Shown in pieces: positions 8,516-18,952 of a DNA stretch of 64,000 nt. Both the position numbers and the translations under genes were made by a program. The DNA lies in NCBI GenBank assembly GCA_002331485.1, contig DCYS01000003.1, positions 507 to 64,506 of the forward strand. Reading direction: 5' to 3'. This stretch comes from Flavobacteriales bacterium UBA2104 (GTDB taxonomy: Bacteria; Bacteroidota; Bacteroidia; Flavobacteriales_D; Crocinitomicaceae). Position 1 is the first letter of the stretch, and every line of letters starts with the position of its first letter. The notes below the pieces were generated by a model. The model was not told the DNA's origin, searched no databases, and worked only from the letters and a program-made list of their open reading frames with translations.

Positions 8516-11500
8516 ATGAATTCGATCAACGCGAAAGAGTTAAATGACTTTGCCATGTCTATTAGGCGAGAACGCCCTGAAGAATGCGCTGATAAGGCGC
8601 AAGAAGCTATTGCGTTGGCAATCGAAAATTCACAAAAAGAGGAGCTAGCGCGTGGGTACCATAATTTGGGAGAGGCTTACTTGTGGAGTTCGAATTACGA
8701 CGATGCCTTGGATGCAACGTATAAGTCGAAAGAACTTTTTACTGAATTAAATGCGTTTGGTCAACTAGGTGATGTTCATTATACCCTCGGAACTACTTTT
8801 TTCTATTTATCTGACTTTAATAATGCCCTGGAGGAATACATGAGATCTTATCAACAATTTGATAAGGCCGATGATGAGGGCGGAGTAGCCAAGGGCCTCA
8901 ACGGAATAGGTAGTGTTTATTATTCGATCGACGAAAATGAGAAGGCGATAGAATATTTGACGTCGAGTAAAGAACTTTGTGAAAAGTTAAATAACAAAAC
9001 CTTGCTTCAAAAGGTATTAGATGGATTAGGAAAAGCCCATGGAAATATTGGAGAACATGATAAAGCGTTGAAGTATTTAACGCGTTGTGTCGAGTTGATA
9101 ACAGAGAACAACGATAGTGATCATGTTAAGTCTCATGCTTTAAATAATATTGGACAGATCTATCTTGAAAAAAAGCAGTACGAGAAAGCTATTGAGTTTT
9201 TTAGACAAAGCTTAAGAATCAGAGAGAAGATCGGATTTGTCACAGGATGGTCAGGTTGTCTATGTAACATTGGAAAAGCACAGATTGAAATAGGTGATCT
9301 AAAAAATGCCAAAGAGTCTTTATTATCTGCGCTTGAATTGTCTAAAACATCAAACTCTAAGAAGTACGAAGCGAGAATTTATGAATTGCTAACTAAACTC
9401 TACGAGAAACAAGAAGATCATCAAAACGCATTGGAAGCGTTTAAGAATTTTCATGAAATAAGTAACGTATTAAATGAGCAGAACAATGATCAGGTAGCCA
9501 AAAGTCTTCAGATGAAGTTTAAGGCGGAACAAGAGGAGTCCGAAAAGAAGGCGCTTGAGCAAAAAAATAAGCGACTTCGAAAATATTCAGAGGATTTAAT
9601 AAAGTTAAGTGAGATCGGTAAACGATTAACGGCTATACTTTCTCCGCATAAGATCATTCAGCAAGCTTATGAAGAAGTGAATGAGATCATGGATGCTCCA
9701 TCATTTGGATTAGGTATTTATGATAAATCTACTCATTCTTTGAACTTCCCGGGTTATTGTGAGGATGGTAAGATATTAGGAGATGTAGCTTATCCTTTAG
9801 ATGAAAAGGAAAGACTGGCGGCAATTTGCTACAACGAAAATGTTGAGATCGTAACAGGTGAATTTGATAAGGAATATAAGAAATGGTTGAACACAAACAT
9901 GCCTCCAAAAGCGGGCAGGAGCACTCAGTCTATAGTTTATCTTCCATTTAGTATACCGAATGGTGCATCTGGTGTGATCACAGTTCAGAGCTATGAAAAG
10001 AATGCCTACAAGAAGCATCAGGTTAATGTACTCAAGAATTTAGCAGTTTTTATGGCAATTGCCCTGGAGAATGCTCAGCTCTATGTGAACTTGGAACAAA
10101 AAGTAGAGGAACGTACCGCAGAAATAAAAGCTCAAAAGGAACAAGTTGAAAAGTCATATAGAATATCTTCGCTTCTCAGCGAAGTGGGCCGTCAATTAAC
10201 TTCTTCAACTGATTTTGAAGGAATATTTTTAAAGCTTCATAAGAATGTATCTGACCTAATGGATGCCAGTTGTTTTGGTGTTCGTTTATATGACGAGGTC
10301 AATCAGCAGATCGAATATAAGTTTGAGATTGAAAATGGAGAAGTGGATAGAGAGCCAATTTTCGTTTCAATGGATGATGACAATAATTACTCTGTAATTT
10401 GTGTAAAGAACAATCAGGTTATTCTCATCAATGATAATGAAAAAGAGTTTTCTAAATACACCAGTGAGATAGTTGTCCCAACTGGAGATATGCCGCATTC
10501 TTTGATTTTTTATCCAATGACGTTCGGAGGGAAAGTAGTTGGTTTGATTACCGTTCAGAGTTTTGAAAAGAATGTCTATACAGAGGAGCATATAGAGATC
10601 TTAAAAACGTTAGCTTCATTTACTGCGGTTTCTCTTGAGAACGTCAATTTAGTCGAGAATTTAGAGCATAAGGTTGAAGAACGTACTTCAGAGATCAGAA
10701 AACAAAAAGAAGAAGTTGAGCGAACTCATGAACATACTCAGTTATTGAATGAGATCGGACGAGAAATTACTTCGACACTCTCTGTTGGAGATGTTATCGA
10801 AAAAGTCTATGAGAACATTAATAAGTTAATGGATGCTTCGATCATTGGGGTAGGTATAGTTAACGAAGATCAACTTGAGATAAAAGGAGCGATGGAAAAT
10901 GGTAAAAAACTTCCAGATTTTTCTTTTGATCTGAGTGATGATAATTCACTAGCGATAAAATGCCTAAAGGGACAACGGGAGATATCTATCAAGAATCTAA
11001 ACGAGGAGATCAGTAATTATGTTGAGAATGATCCCGGAAAAACTAAAGTTGGAGAAACTCCGCTTTCGATAATGTATATACCATTGATCGTGAAGGGTAA
11101 GAGCATCGGAACAATTTCCGTACAGTCATTTAAAGCGAACGCTTACAATGAGTATCATCTGAATATTCTTAGAAACCTGGCGGTATACACAGCCACAGCG
11201 ATAGAAAATGCTAACCTCTATAACCAAATGGAACAGAAGGTTATCGAGCGAACGGAAGAGGTAGTTCAGCAGAAAGAGGAGATAGAGAAGACCTATGAAA
11301 ATACTAAGGTTTTGAGTAAGATGGGGCAAAGTATCATTTCCACTCATAACCTTGAGCGTATTTTTGATAAAATGCATGAGAATGTTAATCAATTAATGGA
11401 TGCACCAATATTCTCAATTCGAATTTGCGATTACGATCGACATGAGATCGATTATAAATACACGATTGAGAGTGGCCGAAGATTAGAGTCTATGTCTATT

Positions 11501-12688
11501 TCAATGGATGATCACGATAATTATTCTGTATGGTGTTTAAGGAATAAAAAAGACATTCATATTAGCGATCATGCAAAGGAGTATCACAAATACACGAATA
11601 AGATCGTTGTTGTTGATGGAGAGTTGCCTGAATCTCTGATCTTTTGTCCAATGATGATCGGTTCTAAAGTTATCGGTATTATTTCCGCACAATCCTTTGA
11701 AAAGCACGCTTATTCAGAGTATCATTTAGATATTTTGAGAACCATAGCTGCATACTCTGCAATTGCCCTGGAGAATGCTAATTTGATCCAGGATATGGAA
11801 AATCAGGTGAAGATCAGAACTGCAGAAGTGGTGCGACAGAAAGAGATTATTGAGGCTAAGAACAAGGATATTACAGATAGTATTCAATATGCCCAACGTA
11901 TTCAAAATGTAATACTACCGCCACTTACAGAGTTTGAAGATAATTTTGTAGAGAGCTTCGTCATGTTCAGACCAAGAGACATCGTATCTGGAGATTTTTA
12001 TTGGATCGAAGAGGTAGATGATAAGATCTTCTTTTCTGTAGTGGATTGTACAGGACATGGTGTTCCTGGCGCGCTTGTGAGTGTTGTGGGAGCGAATAGT
12101 CTGAATCGTTGTTTAATGGAGTTCGAGTTGAAAGAACCAGGTGAGATCTTGAATAAACTTTCTGAACTAGTAAAAGAAACGTTTGATAAAACAGATTCTG
12201 ATGTTCGCGATGGAATGGATATGGCGTTATGCTGTATCGATAAGAATACACGCGAATTAACATTCTCTGGAGCATATAATCCTTTGTGGGTGATTCGTGA
12301 AGGTGCAGGAAAGATCGCAAAAGATCTGGAAGACTTTAATTTGATCGAAAGAAAAGATAAAACGTTCATTGAAGTGAAGTCAAACAAACAGCCTGTGGGA
12401 TACTCATACAGAGCTGAACCATTTAGAACCACAACAATACAGCTTGAAGAAAATGATATGGTTTATCTATTCAGTGATGGTTATGCTGACCAATTTGGTG
12501 GTACGGATGATGAGGTGATCGCAAAAGGGGGTAAGAAGTTTAAAACGGTAAACTTCAAGGACCTTTTAATGACACTTAGTCATAAGCCACTTGACGATCA
12601 ATTGCAGATCATAGAAGAGACATTTGACACCTGGAAAGGAGATCTTCCGCAAGTTGATGACGTTTGTGTGATAGGAGTGCGAATCTAA
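8516..12688 (+). CDS. TPR - four GAF - SpoIIE (PP2C) phosphatase signalling protein
   Basis: About 1390 residues from the ATG at 8516; an in-frame ATG at 8480 is possible. Order: tetratricopeptide repeats over residues 1-340, a charged coiled coil, then four GAF-type sensor domains at about 360-523, 548-708, 740-900 and 930-1090, joined by near-identical linkers (LEQKVEERTAEI..QKE type), then a coiled coil (SIQYAQRIQNVILPP) and a SpoIIE-type PP2C phosphatase at about 1130-1390 with FRPRDIVSGDFYW, VDCTGHGVPGALVS, DGMDMALCCID and YLFSDGYADQFGG, which hold the metal-binding aspartates. It has no membrane segment. The domains imply ligand-controlled serine/threonine dephosphorylation, by analogy with anti-anti-sigma (STAS) switches. 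Confidence 0.92.
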   Translation: MNSINAKELNDFAMSIRRERPEECADKAQEAIALAIENSQKEELARGYHNLGEAYLWSSNYDDALDATYKSKELFTELNAFGQLGDVHYTLGTTFFYLSDFNNALEEYMRSYQQFDKADDEGGVAKGLNGIGSVYYSIDENEKAIEYLTSSKELCEKLNNKTLLQKVLDGLGKAHGNIGEHDKALKYLTRCVELITENNDSDHVKSHALNNIGQIYLEKKQYEKAIEFFRQSLRIREKIGFVTGWSGCLCNIGKAQIEIGDLKNAKESLLSALELSKTSNSKKYEARIYELLTKLYEKQEDHQNALEAFKNFHEISNVLNEQNNDQVAKSLQMKFKAEQEESEKKALEQKNKRLRKYSEDLIKLSEIGKRLTAILSPHKIIQQAYEEVNEIMDAPSFGLGIYDKSTHSLNFPGYCEDGKILGDVAYPLDEKERLAAICYNENVEIVTGEFDKEYKKWLNTNMPPKAGRSTQSIVYLPFSIPNGASGVITVQSYEKNAYKKHQVNVLKNLAVFMAIALENAQLYVNLEQKVEERTAEIKAQKEQVEKSYRISSLLSEVGRQLTSSTDFEGIFLKLHKNVSDLMDASCFGVRLYDEVNQQIEYKFEIENGEVDREPIFVSMDDDNNYSVICVKNNQVILINDNEKEFSKYTSEIVVPTGDMPHSLIFYPMTFGGKVVGLITVQSFEKNVYTEEHIEILKTLASFTAVSLENVNLVENLEHKVEERTSEIRKQKEEVERTHEHTQLLNEIGREITSTLSVGDVIEKVYENINKLMDASIIGVGIVNEDQLEIKGAMENGKKLPDFSFDLSDDNSLAIKCLKGQREISIKNLNEEISNYVENDPGKTKVGETPLSIMYIPLIVKGKSIGTISVQSFKANAYNEYHLNILRNLAVYTATAIENANLYNQMEQKVIERTEEVVQQKEEIEKTYENTKVLSKMGQSIISTHNLERIFDKMHENVNQLMDAPIFSIRICDYDRHEIDYKYTIESGRRLESMSISMDDHDNYSVWCLRNKKDIHISDHAKEYHKYTNKIVVVDGELPESLIFCPMMIGSKVIGIISAQSFEKHAYSEYHLDILRTIAAYSAIALENANLIQDMENQVKIRTAEVVRQKEIIEAKNKDITDSIQYAQRIQNVILPPLTEFEDNFVESFVMFRPRDIVSGDFYWIEEVDDKIFFSVVDCTGHGVPGALVSVVGANSLNRCLMEFELKEPGEILNKLSELVKETFDKTDSDVRDGMDMALCCIDKNTRELTFSGAYNPLWVIREGAGKIAKDLEDFNLIERKDKTFIEVKSNKQPVGYSYRAEPFRTTTIQLEENDMVYLFSDGYADQFGGTDDEVIAKGGKKFKTVNFKDLLMTLSHKPLDDQLQIIEETFDTWKGDLPQVDDVCVIGVRI

Positions 12689-12713
12689 AATCGGCATTTA
12701 GTAAAAACCTCCC

Positions 12714-12734
12714 AATTCCTAATTCCTAATTCCT
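12714..12734. repeat. Three tandem AATTCCT units
   Basis: AATTCCT is repeated three times exactly and followed by AATTAAT in the 58-bp gap between the convergent SpoIIE-type gene and lptD. It is a short simple repeat, prone to slippage; no function is evident. Confidence 0.85.
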
Positions 12735-12746
12735 AATTAATAGAAC

Positions 12747-15269
12747 CTACAAGAATTCTGGCGGCTTACGTAATTCCAGTTTTGCACTTTGGAATAGAGC
12801 AGAGGTAGCATTGAAACGAACTAAGAAACTTTGCTGACCTCCAACTGGTGTCCAATAAAATGCAAGTTGCCAGCAATGCATATCTCTATTCAATGAAATC
12901 CTCGTTTGTGTTAGCTGAGCTTCGCGCACATCATAACTTGAATTAAATCCAAGCTTCCAACGTTCTGTGAAGCTTACATCTCCCGACATTACGATATTCT
13001 GATTTTGTGTATACCTACGTTCTTCAAAGGTTGTTGCATCCGTGTTCAAATTAAAAAACCATGTATGGGTTAAGTTGATCTTCCATGGAATGTCAAAGTC
13101 GATGATCTCATGAGGGTTCATGGCGTAATATTGAAAATCTGCACCCCATTGATCACCTATCTCTTGTTGATTCTTCTCAATTTTCTCCTTTGATTTTTTC
13201 GAGGCAAATGTATAAGTAGTCGACAGGTTTACACTTCGCAGTCTTCCCGGACCTTGGCCTGTATTGACAGCATAATCATTTATCATCTGACCGTTTACAT
13301 CCCAGGCATAAGGTGAAAGCGAACCTCTAGAAACAAAACTTAATCCTGTGATCGGCGAAACGCGAAGCTGTAGGGAAATATCAGACAACTGCATGGAGTC
13401 TTTGAAAATGTCGTAGTTCCCAGATAAACTCAAGGCATCAATGATACGTGTCTTGGCAAATTCCTCTGTGGTATCACGACGGTTCCTATGTTTCAATTCA
13501 AATGTATTGTTCAATGAGAAGGAAATCACTCCTTGTTCACGACCCAATCCTTCACGATATAAACTCTGCTCATAAGGAGAGTAATTGACTTCGATCGTAT
13601 CCGGACCTAAGGTTTCAGTTATGTAAGAACTAAGATCAGGTTGGTACCTGAATGATAGTCGCGGAGTCATAACGTGTCTCATTTTCATGGTCGGACTCCC
13701 AATAAAACTGTAGTATGCATAAAGATTTGTGGAAAGATCTGCCGTCATTGAGAAATCCTGTGAGAATCCAGCTCCGCGCAACGTATCGTTCACAATCTCA
13801 TCTTCAACTGCATCATATCGCTTTTCTATAGATTGAAAATTGGTTCGCAGATTATAAGAAGCTGACGTATTCAGTGTAAGTATTTGGTTAAATAGCTGAA
13901 GCGGATAATTCATGGTCATACTCTGACGAATACCATTCTGAAACTGATTTTGCATGAGATCGAACCTTCTGTCCTCAACAAGAGAATCGTGTATTATTCC
14001 TCTGTTTTTGGCTTCGAGGGAATATCGGAATCCGATCTTTTCATAAAACCGTTCTTTTCCTACGCCATTATTCAATCCTTTGAATGGGAAGAAACGATTC
14101 ACATTAACATTGAAAGTAGGGAGGTCGACATCAATATTGTTTGAAGCAGAGTTTTGTTTCAATGCTGTTTTAAGTCCAATCGTTACAGGTTTTCCCGGAA
14201 ATGTTCTTACCAAGTTGACGTCTGAGTTAAAATTATTCTGGAAATACTGATTACTCAATGGGTCCAGTGTTGTTTGACCATTGTTATCTGACTGGAAGTT
14301 AACGCGTGAATTGAATTGCCAATAAGGATTTGCCTTTGCTCCTTGCTGATGATTCCATCGAACCGTGATCTTCTGCTGTCTGGTACTATCTGGAAATCCT
14401 CTTTTGAATGAACTATAACCGAGATTCAAATTCCCTGTGAACTTATATCTCTTCTTATAATCAGTTTGATTTCGCAGCTCAAATGTTCCTGATGAATACA
14501 AGCTCCCATACAATGTAGTCTGAATTTTTTCAGATTTCTTGATAGGGAAATAATAACCAAGATCCTGGAAGCCGAATCCAAACTGAGAAACTGGAGAAAC
14601 GAGTGGAAAGATCCATCCCGATTCCTCTCTGTCTTTTGTAGGTATAACGCTAAAAGGTAAACCTAATGGTGTAGGTATTCCTTTGACGTATAAGTTCATT
14701 GGACCTGTTGCGATTCGTTCATCCGGAACCATAACGGCTTTAGATAACTGAAAATGAAAGTGAGGATCATCTAATTCGCAAGTTGTAAACTTACCTTGAG
14801 TAAAGTGGATCTGGTCGTTGCTGTGACGTTTTGCAACTCCCATTTGTAAGTACATTTCATCCTGTTGAGTCTTTAACTCTTCAATGTAACCTTTCTCTGT
14901 CTCAAAGTTATAACGAATACTGGCTGCGGTGAATGATTCGGAACCGTCAGTGAATTTAGGAATACCAACTCGACTGCTATCTTCGTCATAAGTGTAGATC
15001 GCGTACACTTCCTTTTTCTCTATATCCATTTCGATCTTATCCGCAGTTAACGTGATCGTTTCATATTTTACTTCGGCCTCGCCGTAAAGTGTCACGATCT
15101 TCGTTTTAAAGTCAGCATATATAGAATCGGTGCATGAGTAATATACCGGGACTTCCATAGCATTACTCTCCCTGTAAATGCGCTTTTTCTGAGCAAAAAC
15201 ATTGGGTATTAATAGGTTTATTAACAATCCAACGAAGATAATTTGCGCTATGGAATATTTTTTGCTCAA
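12747..15269 (-). CDS. lptD: LptD/OstA-like LPS assembly outer membrane protein
   Basis: About 840 residues. The preferred start is a TTG at 15269, because it puts a good signal peptide at the N-terminus (SKKYSIAQIIFVGLLINLLIPNVFAQ region); an ATG at 15344 would add an unlikely Cys-rich lead. An OstA/LptA-like domain covers the first 200 residues (KTKIVTLYGEAEVKYETITLTADKIE pattern), and the rest alternates strands as a large beta barrel ending in an aromatic-rich tail. LptD inserts lipopolysaccharide into the outer leaflet. It is divergent from the amidase gene with almost no gap, an arrangement common in this phylum. Confidence 0.88.
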   Translation of the reverse strand: MSKKYSIAQIIFVGLLINLLIPNVFAQKKRIYRESNAMEVPVYYSCTDSIYADFKTKIVTLYGEAEVKYETITLTADKIEMDIEKKEVYAIYTYDEDSSRVGIPKFTDGSESFTAASIRYNFETEKGYIEELKTQQDEMYLQMGVAKRHSNDQIHFTQGKFTTCELDDPHFHFQLSKAVMVPDERIATGPMNLYVKGIPTPLGLPFSVIPTKDREESGWIFPLVSPVSQFGFGFQDLGYYFPIKKSEKIQTTLYGSLYSSGTFELRNQTDYKKRYKFTGNLNLGYSSFKRGFPDSTRQQKITVRWNHQQGAKANPYWQFNSRVNFQSDNNGQTTLDPLSNQYFQNNFNSDVNLVRTFPGKPVTIGLKTALKQNSASNNIDVDLPTFNVNVNRFFPFKGLNNGVGKERFYEKIGFRYSLEAKNRGIIHDSLVEDRRFDLMQNQFQNGIRQSMTMNYPLQLFNQILTLNTSASYNLRTNFQSIEKRYDAVEDEIVNDTLRGAGFSQDFSMTADLSTNLYAYYSFIGSPTMKMRHVMTPRLSFRYQPDLSSYITETLGPDTIEVNYSPYEQSLYREGLGREQGVISFSLNNTFELKHRNRRDTTEEFAKTRIIDALSLSGNYDIFKDSMQLSDISLQLRVSPITGLSFVSRGSLSPYAWDVNGQMINDYAVNTGQGPGRLRSVNLSTTYTFASKKSKEKIEKNQQEIGDQWGADFQYYAMNPHEIIDFDIPWKINLTHTWFFNLNTDATTFEERRYTQNQNIVMSGDVSFTERWKLGFNSSYDVREAQLTQTRISLNRDMHCWQLAFYWTPVGGQQSFLVRFNATSALFQSAKLELRKPPEFL

Positions 15270-15334
15270 TGTGAACTTGTAAATTTGTATAGTTCGTCTA
15301 CAAAACGGATGCAAAACTAAAAAATTACATTGTT

Positions 15335-16471
15335 GTGTGGTCATTTAAAATAAAAACAGTTGTACTCAGCCTCGCCTTATTGTGGCTGACTCCTGTATTT
15401 GGTCAGGACGACATCGACGAAGCTTTGTCGAGTGGGATCAAGACTGTTGTTATAGATCCTGGTCATGGTGGTAAAGACCCTGGATGTCATGGGGCAGTAA
15501 CCAATGAAAAAACAGTTGTTCTAAAAATCGGTTTAAAGCTCGGTGAATACATCAAGAAGAAGTATCCGCATATCAATGTGATCTACACGCGAAAAAAAGA
15601 TGAATTCATTGAATTGGATCGAAGAGCAGAAATAGCAAACGAAAACAACGCAGATCTATTTATTTGTATTCATGCAAACGCTGCGGGTTCTTCTGCCCAT
15701 GGAGCTGAATCATATGTATTAGGTCTTCATAGAACAGAAAGTCAACAAAAGGTAGCTGAACGAGAAAACAGTATCATTCATTTTGAAGAAAATAGTGAAG
15801 AGAAATACAAGGATTTTGATCTTTCACCCGATGCCATAATCGCTCGACAGTTGCAGTTGAGTATATTTTTGAATCACAGTATCAACTTTGCCTCTAAGAT
15901 CCAGAATCAATTTGCGAAATTGGGAAGGTATGATAGAGGGGTAAAACAAGCTGGGTTCCTTGTTCTATACAAAACTACTATGCCGAGTGTTTTGATCGAA
16001 ACTGGATTCCTGACGAATAAAAAAGAGGAGACTTTCCTTAATGAATCAGTGAATCAAATAAAAATGGCTAACGCTATTTTTAAGGCCTTCCAGGAGTTCA
16101 AGAGTGAGATAGAAGGAGTAAACGCTCTAGTAGAAGATGGAGAAGGCTTTAAGGAAGATGTCAAGGATGAAGAGTCGCCATTTAGTGGGAACACTGAAGA
16201 AGAGGGTAAGGTTTACTTTAAAGTTCAGATCGAAACTTCAAGAGATAAATTAAAATCTTCTGATGATCGTTTTAAAGGCGTTCAGGTAAGTGAGTATGAG
16301 CAAAGCGGCTTGTTTAAGTATACCACAGGATTATTCAAAGAAGATTTTTCATCGGCGAACAATCTTAAAAAGGAAATGAGAGAGAAAGGATTTGAACATG
16401 CTTTTGTCGTTGCATTCAAGGATGGGAAAAGAATTCCTATTGGTGATGCACTCAAATTAGTACAGCGTTAA
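15335..16471 (+). CDS. N-acetylmuramoyl-L-alanine amidase (Amidase_3)
   Basis: 378 residues from a GTG start, with a signal peptide (VVLSLALLWLTPVFGQ). The zinc amidase domain covers about residues 33-245: VVIDPGHGGKDPG with the first zinc ligand, RRAEIANENNADLFICIHANA with the second, and the catalytic glutamate in VLIETGFLTNKKEE. It cuts the bond between muramic acid and the stem peptide when daughter cells separate. An acidic linker precedes a SPOR-like C-terminal domain (YFKVQIETS...KYTTGLFKEDFSSA) that could target denuded septal glycan. It is divergent from lptD and followed by the Mce gene. Confidence 0.93.
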   Translation: MWSFKIKTVVLSLALLWLTPVFGQDDIDEALSSGIKTVVIDPGHGGKDPGCHGAVTNEKTVVLKIGLKLGEYIKKKYPHINVIYTRKKDEFIELDRRAEIANENNADLFICIHANAAGSSAHGAESYVLGLHRTESQQKVAERENSIIHFEENSEEKYKDFDLSPDAIIARQLQLSIFLNHSINFASKIQNQFAKLGRYDRGVKQAGFLVLYKTTMPSVLIETGFLTNKKEETFLNESVNQIKMANAIFKAFQEFKSEIEGVNALVEDGEGFKEDVKDEESPFSGNTEEEGKVYFKVQIETSRDKLKSSDDRFKGVQVSEYEQSGLFKYTTGLFKEDFSSANNLKKEMREKGFEHAFVVAFKDGKRIPIGDALKLVQR

Positions 16472-16534
16472 TTTCCTTGAATTTCCCACTGCTGTTAGCA
16501 ATTTAACTATTATTTTAGCACAAAATACAGAGCA

Positions 16535-17575
16535 TTGAAAGTTTCAAAAGAATTTAAGACTGGTTTGGTAGTAGTGCTTGCAACCGCACTGTTGATTTAT
16601 GGTGTGAACTACCTAAAGGGAAACAGTTTCTTTGGAGGAGATGACGTGTATTACGCTTACTTCCCTACATCTGGAGCACTGACTCCTTCATCATCCGTAA
16701 CCATGAATGGTGTAGAGATCGGTAAAGTACTTTCAGTAGATCTTGTAGATCCAAACAAATACGTTGATCCAAACAAAAGAGTACTGGTTAAATTCAATGT
16801 TCAAAATGAAAGATTGCAACTTGCGAAAGGCTCTGGGATCGAAATCGTTCCTGGTGTATTGAGCACGGGGATTCAATTACAACAAAACTACATAGGAGAT
16901 AAAGGATTCCATAAAGTAGGGGATACTTTACCAGGAACAGTGAGTGAAGAGATCACTGAACAGATCGAAAAGCAATTACTTCCGGTTAAACGTAAAATGG
17001 AAGATTTAATGACATCTGTTGAAGGAATCGTCAATTCGATCACCTCTTTCTGGGATACATCAGCAGCAAATACACTTGATCAAGGTTTGAATGAAGTTAA
17101 GATCGCGATTTCAAGATTTGGACGTGTTGCTTATAATGTCGATAACCTTATTCTCGAAGAGAAAGAAAAACTGGGGAGAATTCTGGATAACGTAGAATCG
17201 ATTTCTTACAACTTCAAAAGGTCAAACGATGAGATCAGAAAAGCGGTCGGTAATGTGACAAAACTATCAGATTCTTTATTGACGATCGACTTTAAAAATG
17301 CCATGGATGAAGCTATCTCAACGCTTGAAGGAGTCAATGAATTACTGGATGAGACGAATAAAGGTAATGGTACACTCGGTAAACTTTTACAGGATGAACA
17401 GCTCTACAATGAGTTGAATAAAACGAACCAACAGCTTCAGGAACTTGTTGAAGATATACAAGTACATCCGGAGCGTTACATTCATGTGTCCGTCTTTGGA
17501 TCGAAAACGAAGGGCGTCCCCATTAGTAAAGATGAGGAACGTAAGTTGAAAAAGATATTGGATTCAATACCCTAA
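16535..17575 (+). CDS. MlaD/Mce family lipid-transport protein
   Basis: 346 residues from a TTG start (the sequence reads MKVSKEFKTGLVVVLATALLIYGVNYLKG). One N-terminal membrane helix at about 9-26 is followed by the Mce/MlaD domain at about 38-115 (YYAYFPTSGALTPSSSVTMNGVEIGKVLSV) and a long helical C-terminal part with coiled-coil character. Mce proteins form periplasmic rings or tubes that carry phospholipids between the two membranes with an ABC transporter; no partner permease or ATPase lies here. The gene starts 63 bp after the amidase gene. Confidence 0.9.
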   Translation: MKVSKEFKTGLVVVLATALLIYGVNYLKGNSFFGGDDVYYAYFPTSGALTPSSSVTMNGVEIGKVLSVDLVDPNKYVDPNKRVLVKFNVQNERLQLAKGSGIEIVPGVLSTGIQLQQNYIGDKGFHKVGDTLPGTVSEEITEQIEKQLLPVKRKMEDLMTSVEGIVNSITSFWDTSAANTLDQGLNEVKIAISRFGRVAYNVDNLILEEKEKLGRILDNVESISYNFKRSNDEIRKAVGNVTKLSDSLLTIDFKNAMDEAISTLEGVNELLDETNKGNGTLGKLLQDEQLYNELNKTNQQLQELVEDIQVHPERYIHVSVFGSKTKGVPISKDEERKLKKILDSIP

Positions 17576-17590
17576 AATAAAATAACATAC

Positions 17591-18931
17591 ATGGTTGCTA
17601 TTATTGTTTTTGCAGTTTTACTTGTAGTAGGATTTGGAGCGTTCGCAATGAACGTTGGGAAGATCAGAAGTAACATCCTCATGGGACGTGATGTCGATCG
17701 ATCAGACCGAAAAGGAGAGCGTTGGAAAGTAATGACTCTTGTTGCTTTTGGTCAAAAGAAGATGTTCAAACGTCCGATCCCGGCAATTCTGCACTTTTGT
17801 TTGTATGCTGCTTTTGTGATCACACAGATAGAATTGATCGAGATCATTGCAGACGGAATATCTGGAGAACATCGCTTGTTCAGATCATCTCTAGGTGGAT
17901 TTTATACATTTATGATCTCTTTTATTGAGATCTTATCTGTTCTTGCATTTATAGCAACATTTATCTTTCTCGCGAGAAGAAACTTGTTGAAGATTCCTCG
18001 TTTCAATATGAAGGAAATGAAAGGATGGCCTAAGTTAGATGGTAACTTGATCCTTGTTATGGAATTGGTCCTTATCTGCTTTATTTTTATGATGAATGGA
18101 GCTGATGAAGTGCTTTATCAACGTCAACTTTCACATGCTGAGAATTTAGGTGATGGAAGCTTTGGTTTTGCGATCTCTCAATTTGTTGGACCTGCTTTGT
18201 TCGGCGGACTTAGTGAAGCAGCTTTACATACTGTTGAAAGAGTAGGTTGGTGGGGACACATTGCTATGGTGTTCGTTTTCTTGAACTACTTACCGTTCTC
18301 AAAACACTTTCATATTCTGTTGGCTTTCCCAAATACATTTTATTCTAACCTTGAGAAGAAAGGGAAGTTTACAAACATGGAGTCAGTGACGAAAGAAGTG
18401 AAGTTGATGATGGATCCTGACGCTGATCCTTTTGCTGCCCCAGCTCCTGCTGAAGGGGAAGAGGCTCCGGCTCGATTTGGTGCAAAAGATGTGGAAGATC
18501 TGACATGGAAGAATTTACTTGATTCATATACGTGTACGGAGTGTGGTAGATGTACTTCAGCTTGTCCGGCAAACCAAACAGGAAAGCTCTTATCTCCTCG
18601 TAAGATCATGATGGATACAAGAGATCGTCTTGAAGAAAAAGGAAAAGGAATTCGTAAGAACGGTAAAGACTACGATGATGGTAAATCACTACTTGGAGAT
18701 TACATCACTGAAGAAGAATTGTGGGCATGTACATCATGTAATGCCTGCGTTGAAGAATGTCCTGTGAATATAGATCCACTTTCGATCATTATGGATATGA
18801 GAAGAAACCTGGTAATGGAGGAATCAAAGGTTCCATCGGAATTGGCAGGTATGATCTCAAACATTGAGAATAATGGTGCACCGTGGCAGTTTAGTCAGGA
18901 TGATCGTTTGAATTGGAAAGACGAAGATTAA
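17591..18931 (+). CDS. Membrane-bound 4Fe-4S oxidoreductase subunit (heterodisulfide reductase-like)
   Basis: 446 residues with about five membrane helices in the first 240 residues, an Ala/Pro/Glu-rich linker near 280-297, then two classic 4Fe-4S motifs: C315-x2-C318-x2-C321-x3-C325-P and C380-x2-C383-x2-C386-x3-C390-P. The layout matches the fused NarI-like plus ferredoxin-like subunits that pass electrons between membrane carriers and a cysteine-rich partner. The partner is encoded two genes on (19373-20167). The redox substrate is unknown; a quinone-linked role is inference. Confidence 0.85.
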   Translation: MVAIIVFAVLLVVGFGAFAMNVGKIRSNILMGRDVDRSDRKGERWKVMTLVAFGQKKMFKRPIPAILHFCLYAAFVITQIELIEIIADGISGEHRLFRSSLGGFYTFMISFIEILSVLAFIATFIFLARRNLLKIPRFNMKEMKGWPKLDGNLILVMELVLICFIFMMNGADEVLYQRQLSHAENLGDGSFGFAISQFVGPALFGGLSEAALHTVERVGWWGHIAMVFVFLNYLPFSKHFHILLAFPNTFYSNLEKKGKFTNMESVTKEVKLMMDPDADPFAAPAPAEGEEAPARFGAKDVEDLTWKNLLDSYTCTECGRCTSACPANQTGKLLSPRKIMMDTRDRLEEKGKGIRKNGKDYDDGKSLLGDYITEEELWACTSCNACVEECPVNIDPLSIIMDMRRNLVMEESKVPSELAGMISNIENNGAPWQFSQDDRLNWKDED

Positions 18932-18952
18932 TCAAAGTACATAAAACTAAGA

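Noticed and set aside
11967..12432. Two overlapping minus-strand frames in the SpoIIE domain
   Set aside because: They are antisense shadows of the phosphatase motifs; the same kind of shadow occurs opposite the second SpoIIE gene at 44540-44878.
12714..12734. AATTCCT repeats considered as an attachment site of an inserted element
   Set aside because: Simple sequence with no second copy elsewhere in the window and no integrase nearby.
18340..18609. Minus-strand frame opposite the iron-sulfur subunit
   Set aside because: It lies fully within a well-supported gene whose cysteine motifs are in the other frame.
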